64,000 nucleotides of DNA, taken from positions 108,861 through 172,860 of the forward strand of contig CAJNDS010002814.1 of the NCBI GenBank assembly GCA_905221605.1, written 5' to 3'. The notes beneath the pieces were generated by a model, which had not been told where the DNA came from, did no database searches, and saw only the letters and a program-made list of their open reading frames with translations. The DNA comes from Symbiodinium natans. Its lineage: Eukaryota; Sar; Dinophyceae; Suessiales; Symbiodiniaceae. Numbering within the stretch: the stretch's first letter is position 1; each line of letters starts with the position of its first letter. Positions 60,871 through 64,000 of the stretch are shown here, piece after piece. Made by a program: the position numbers and the translations under genes.

Positions 60871-61439
60871 GGTGGGGATTTAGGGTTTAGGGTTTAGGGG
60901 TTAGGGGTTAGGGTTTTAGGGTTTAGGTTCTTTTTTGCAGGGTTCAGGGTTCAGGGTGGGACCTGCATCTGTGAAGAATAAAGAAAGAGCCTTCGCTTTC
61001 AGAAATGTGAGGCAAGGCCTTATCACCAACCCTTAGAATGACTTCAACAAAGAGATGCATGTCTTTAACCCCATTGGTGCGCCACCAGGGACAGAGCATG
61101 TGCCATTTTGCGAGTGGTTGGGGTTTCAGACCAAGTGTATGCACCCATGCTTGCGAGCGTGCCCATCAGTTCGGAAACCCCCTGCTGACATGACCTGTGC
61201 ACCTTAGGTACCGCCCTCCCGCATATGGTTGCCAAGAATTAGCACTCTGAACGCTATACCTTAAACCCTAAACCCTAAACCCTAAACCCTAAACCCTAAG
61301 CCCTAAGCCCTAAACCTTAAGCCCTTAACCCTGAACCCTTAACCCTAAACCCTACCGAGGAAGCTGGTGCGACAGGCTGATTCCCTGCAGTGGGCTGCTC
61401 AGTGGGATGCCGGAAGGTGCTCTAGGTCTGAAAACCCTT

Positions 61440-61525
61440 GCAGAGCATAGGGTTTAGGGTTTAGGGTTTAGGGTTTAGGGTTTAGGGTTTAGGGTTTAGG
61501 GTTTAGGGTTTAGGGTTTAGGCCTT
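61440..61525 (+). repeat. TTTAGGG array
   Basis: Eleven perfect copies plus variants up to 61572. The matching C-rich array lies at 61260-61350, on the other side of a ~90-base island (61355-61445) that ends TGCTCTAG in one frame. Confidence 0.95.
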
Positions 61526-61584
61526 TAGGGTTCAGAGTTTAGGGTTCAGGGTTTAGGGTCTAGGGTTTAGGGAGCATAGACCCT

Positions 61585-61680
61585 TATGGCTCGGGATGTT
61601 CACCCGTATACTAACAGTCCTTACCAGGGATTTTCGTACCCCCGATTACAATCCCTATTAAGGACTCTTAGTATAACATG
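61585..61680 (+). repeat. Palindromic dispersed element (relative of 4787-4868)
   Basis: TATACTAACAGTCCTTA and the inverse TATACTAAGAGTCCTTA flank a GGGGG-rich centre with CGTACCCCCGATTACAATCCC. The outer GGGATGTTCACCC block is shared, inverted, with the copy at 4787-4868. Confidence 0.65.
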
Positions 61681-61990
61681 AAGCAGATGTGGCAACACAG
61701 GCTGGAATGTCCGCGGGCACGGAAGTGAAAAGAGATAAAGCGAACATGACCAACTGGAACATGTAGTCTAGAATTCCTGCGGCTCGGAATTAGCTTTGTC
61801 CGGTTCCACAGCAATGCAAACATTTCTTGGTTTTGGGACCCATTTTGGGACTTCCAAGACCTACAACCTGGCATATACAGGAACAGATGTTTAAGGTTTG
61901 GGTTTACAGTTTAGGGTTAAGGGTTTAGAGTTTAGTGTTTCGGTGTCAGACAAGCATCAAAAACCCTCGGCAAATTGTGCCGAGGACAAG

Positions 61991-62054
61991 AGCCATGGAG
62001 TTTGGCGAGCAGGCCCCTGCCACCTTTGGCAGTCTCAAGTCTTATGCAGCTTAA
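61991..62054 (+). CDS. Candidate terminal exon, function unknown
   Basis: After GGACAAG the frame reads AMEFGEQAPATFGSLKSYAA and TAA (62052-62054), followed by degenerate CCCCTAAA repeats. Protein-like but short. Confidence 0.4.
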
Positions 62055-63600
62055 ACCCCCAACCCCCAAACCCCTAAACCTGAACCCTAACCCCTAAACC
62101 CTTGAACCCCTAAACCCCTAAACCTCTAAACCCTTAAACCCCTAAAATCTTAAACCCCTAAACCCCCTAAACCCTAAACCCCCAAACCTTAAAGCCCTCA
62201 ACCCCCGAACCGTAAACCCTAAACCATAAACCCCAAACCCTAAAACCCTAAACCCCTAAGGCCCAAAAAAGAGCCCGAGAGCAGAGTTGCAGGAACCGCG
62301 GCTGCACGAGCGTTTCATTTCTTGCGGTCGCTAGGGGTGTAGGGCTTAGGGTTTAGGGTTTAGGGTTTAGGGTTTAGAGCTTAGGGTTTAGGGTTTGCCC
62401 TCATCCTGTGCCGGGGCATCGTTAGTGTTGCCGCCACAGCGCTGTGGCGTGCTGAGGGTCATAGCATGGAGGCCCTGAGCCTCACAACGCAACACCCCCT
62501 AAGCCCAAAAACCCCAATACCCTAAACCCGCAAGACTCGTAACCTCAAAGCCCAAAAACGCCCAAGACCCCTAAACCCTAAACCCGAAACCCTAAACCCC
62601 TAGACAGGCCCTAAGGGGAAATTCCCAAGTGCCGGCGTGCCGACTTGTTTCCCAGGCCCGGTGGCATACCCGAAGGACCTACTTGTAGAGCATTCCCAAA
62701 AAAGATAGATGGCCTTGAATCCAAACCCAAGTTAAAGCTACCGAGACCAGTTTTTCATTAACATTGTCCTCATTATTCGTATCATTGCTGTTATTCCTCT
62801 TGTTTTGAACCAGTTTGTTTGTTCTTAATTGTGATAACTCGGACTGTACATTACCCTAAAACCCTAAAACCCTAAATCCTAAGCCCTAAGCCCTAAACCC
62901 GAAACCCGAAGATAAAACCCGAAACCCTAAACCCTAAACCCTACAACCCAGCCCAAGCCTGACGAGGCAGTTCAATGGCCTGGGCCTCGTGACACCATGC
63001 TGGCTCACCTTTGAGCACGGAACCCTAAACCCTAAACCCTAAACCCTAAACCCTAAACCCTAAACCCTAAACCCTAAACCCTAAGCCCTAAGCCCTAAGC
63101 CCTAAACACTAATTAGACCCCAAGCCCTAAACCCTAAACCACATTGAGGCGCAGCTGCTTCGGCCTGTTTTTAATGTTGTGTGTTAATTTGGAGTTTCTA
63201 TGCGCCAAGGCAACCCCGACCCGCATCGCTGTTAAGAAGCTTCACCTCACTTGCACAACATGGTCTCTATATCAAGGTATGTTAGTTCCTTGACAGAATC
63301 TGTGTAAACCAGTGCCATGCGGCTTTGCTCTTCCTGTGTGATGCCCGAAGCCGTGAACCCCAACAATCTAGAGAGCCCGTGACTTGGCGAGGTTGGCGAT
63401 CAGACAGGGGGATTGGGCATGAGGGTTTGGGCATTAAAGGAAGTGGGGTTTCGGTTCAGGGTGTTGGGTAGGGCGATCTTGGGTGGGGCAAGTCCCATGA
63501 GGCTGGCGCAAGCTCGCAGATGAATTCTGTACTGTGGACCCGGATCCTCAAGAACTGGACCCGTCCCTCAGAGCATCGTTTCATTGCTTAAACCCTAAGC
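62055..63600. other. Repeat-rich spacer with weak exon islands
   Basis: Contains degenerate CCCCTAAA (62055-62260), TTTAGGG (62340-62395), an AT-rich block (62750-62830), a CCCTAAA/CCCTAAG array (63020-63110) and GC-rich islands at 62284-62328 (reads EPRLHERFISCGR and TAG), 62400-62480 and 62650-62690. None has enough support to be called a gene. Confidence 0.5.
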
Positions 63601-63671
63601 CCTAAGCCCTCAATGCCGCGCCTCCGAACCTTCAAAGGGAAACCCCCTGGTGTGCTGTGCCTTCCCGCCGC

Positions 63672-63752
63672 AGCCCTTTGTTGTCTCAACCCGACTCCAT
63701 CAACTACCCCTTCATGTCGGTGGCCGCGGCGAGCGCCCGCACGACCCTGGGT
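63672..63752 (+). CDS. Candidate exon, function unknown
   Basis: CCGCCGCAG acceptor, then LLSQPDSINYPFMSVAAASA with RTTLG and a GTCAGTG donor. Another frame is open across the region, so the frame choice rests on residue mix and splice sites. Confidence 0.4.
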
Positions 63753-63915
63753 CAGTGTTGACAAGCAGTTTGCTGCACTTTTTTTGAGAGATGAAGTCCT
63801 TCAACCCACCCAAGGAACAAGCATGATAGTTTTAAGAGTAGCACCTGCTACATGTTTTTATGAGTACTTAAACCCAAGAAGGAGCAAAAACGATAACTTT
63901 AAAAGCAGTGCCCCT

Positions 63916-64000
63916 CACCATCATCGTGCAGGACCGGACCTGCCCTGTGAGCGGCGCCATTTTTGATGTGCGGGGCCCGGTCGGGCCCAACATCGGGTCG
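63916..64000 (+). CDS. Candidate exon running off the window end
   Basis: CGTGCAG acceptor, then DRTCPVSGAIFDVRGPVG and PNIGS to the last base. Strongly protein-like, no repeat content. Probably the next exon after 63672. Family not recognised. Confidence 0.5.

Overview
The window looks like nuclear DNA of a dinoflagellate, probably Symbiodiniaceae or a relative (inference). Signs seen in the sequence: hundreds of Arabidopsis-type telomere heptamers (TTTAGGG/CCCTAAA) and variants scattered on both strands; every gene that can be assembled is on the + strand; exons are very short (35-170 nt) and many introns start with GC or GA instead of GT; and a Copia element carries a CCCH-zinc-finger Gag. 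No tRNA, rRNA, CRISPR array or bacterial-type operon was seen.

Layout. 1-8 kb: the last exon of one gene (205-265), then a complete 14-exon glycolipid-transfer-protein (GLTP/ACD11-like) gene at 1435-7675. Its last exon and 3' flank are a diverged copy of the first, so the two genes are tandem duplicates. 8-25.9 kb: interstitial telomere repeats with isolated exon-like islands of unrecognised genes, and a 12-copy 204-bp tandem array at 12.36-14.79 kb. 25.9-28.84 kb: a 5'-truncated, frameshifted non-LTR retrotransposon whose poly(A) abuts CCCTAAA repeats. 24.07-25.66 and 32.83-33.98 kb: two copies of one non-coding dispersed element with shared ends. 35353-41652: a nine-exon SRP19 gene in which all eight introns join in phase. 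41.8-42.75 kb: a 33-bp tandem array and a multi-copy inverted repeat. 43-46.6 kb: more exon islands and long homogeneous TTGAGGG/CCCTCAA arrays. 46668-60346: a 13.7-kb Copia retrotransposon with identical 159-bp LTRs, inserted in a TTTAGGG array with a 5-bp GTTTA target duplication. 60.3-64 kb: repeats and further exon islands.

Two things stand out. First, the Copia element carries, after a normal Gag-PR-IN-RT-RNase H, about 5 kb of extra coding sequence. In order this reads as a 2-oxoglutarate/Fe(II) oxygenase-like domain, a C5-methyltransferase-like domain, an SGNH-hydrolase-like domain, a KptA/Tpt1 RNA 2'-phosphotransferase domain and a zinc-ribbon/basic tail. A canonical -1 slippery heptamer with a downstream stem lies exactly at the protease/integrase frame switch, and a 4-bp duplication breaks the phosphotransferase in this copy. 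Second, the telomere-like repeats sit inside introns of real genes, commonly C-rich just upstream of an exon and G-rich just downstream. An intron transcript could therefore pair its own ends as UUUAGGG with CCCUAAA.

Domain names rest on motif reading by eye; no database search was possible.
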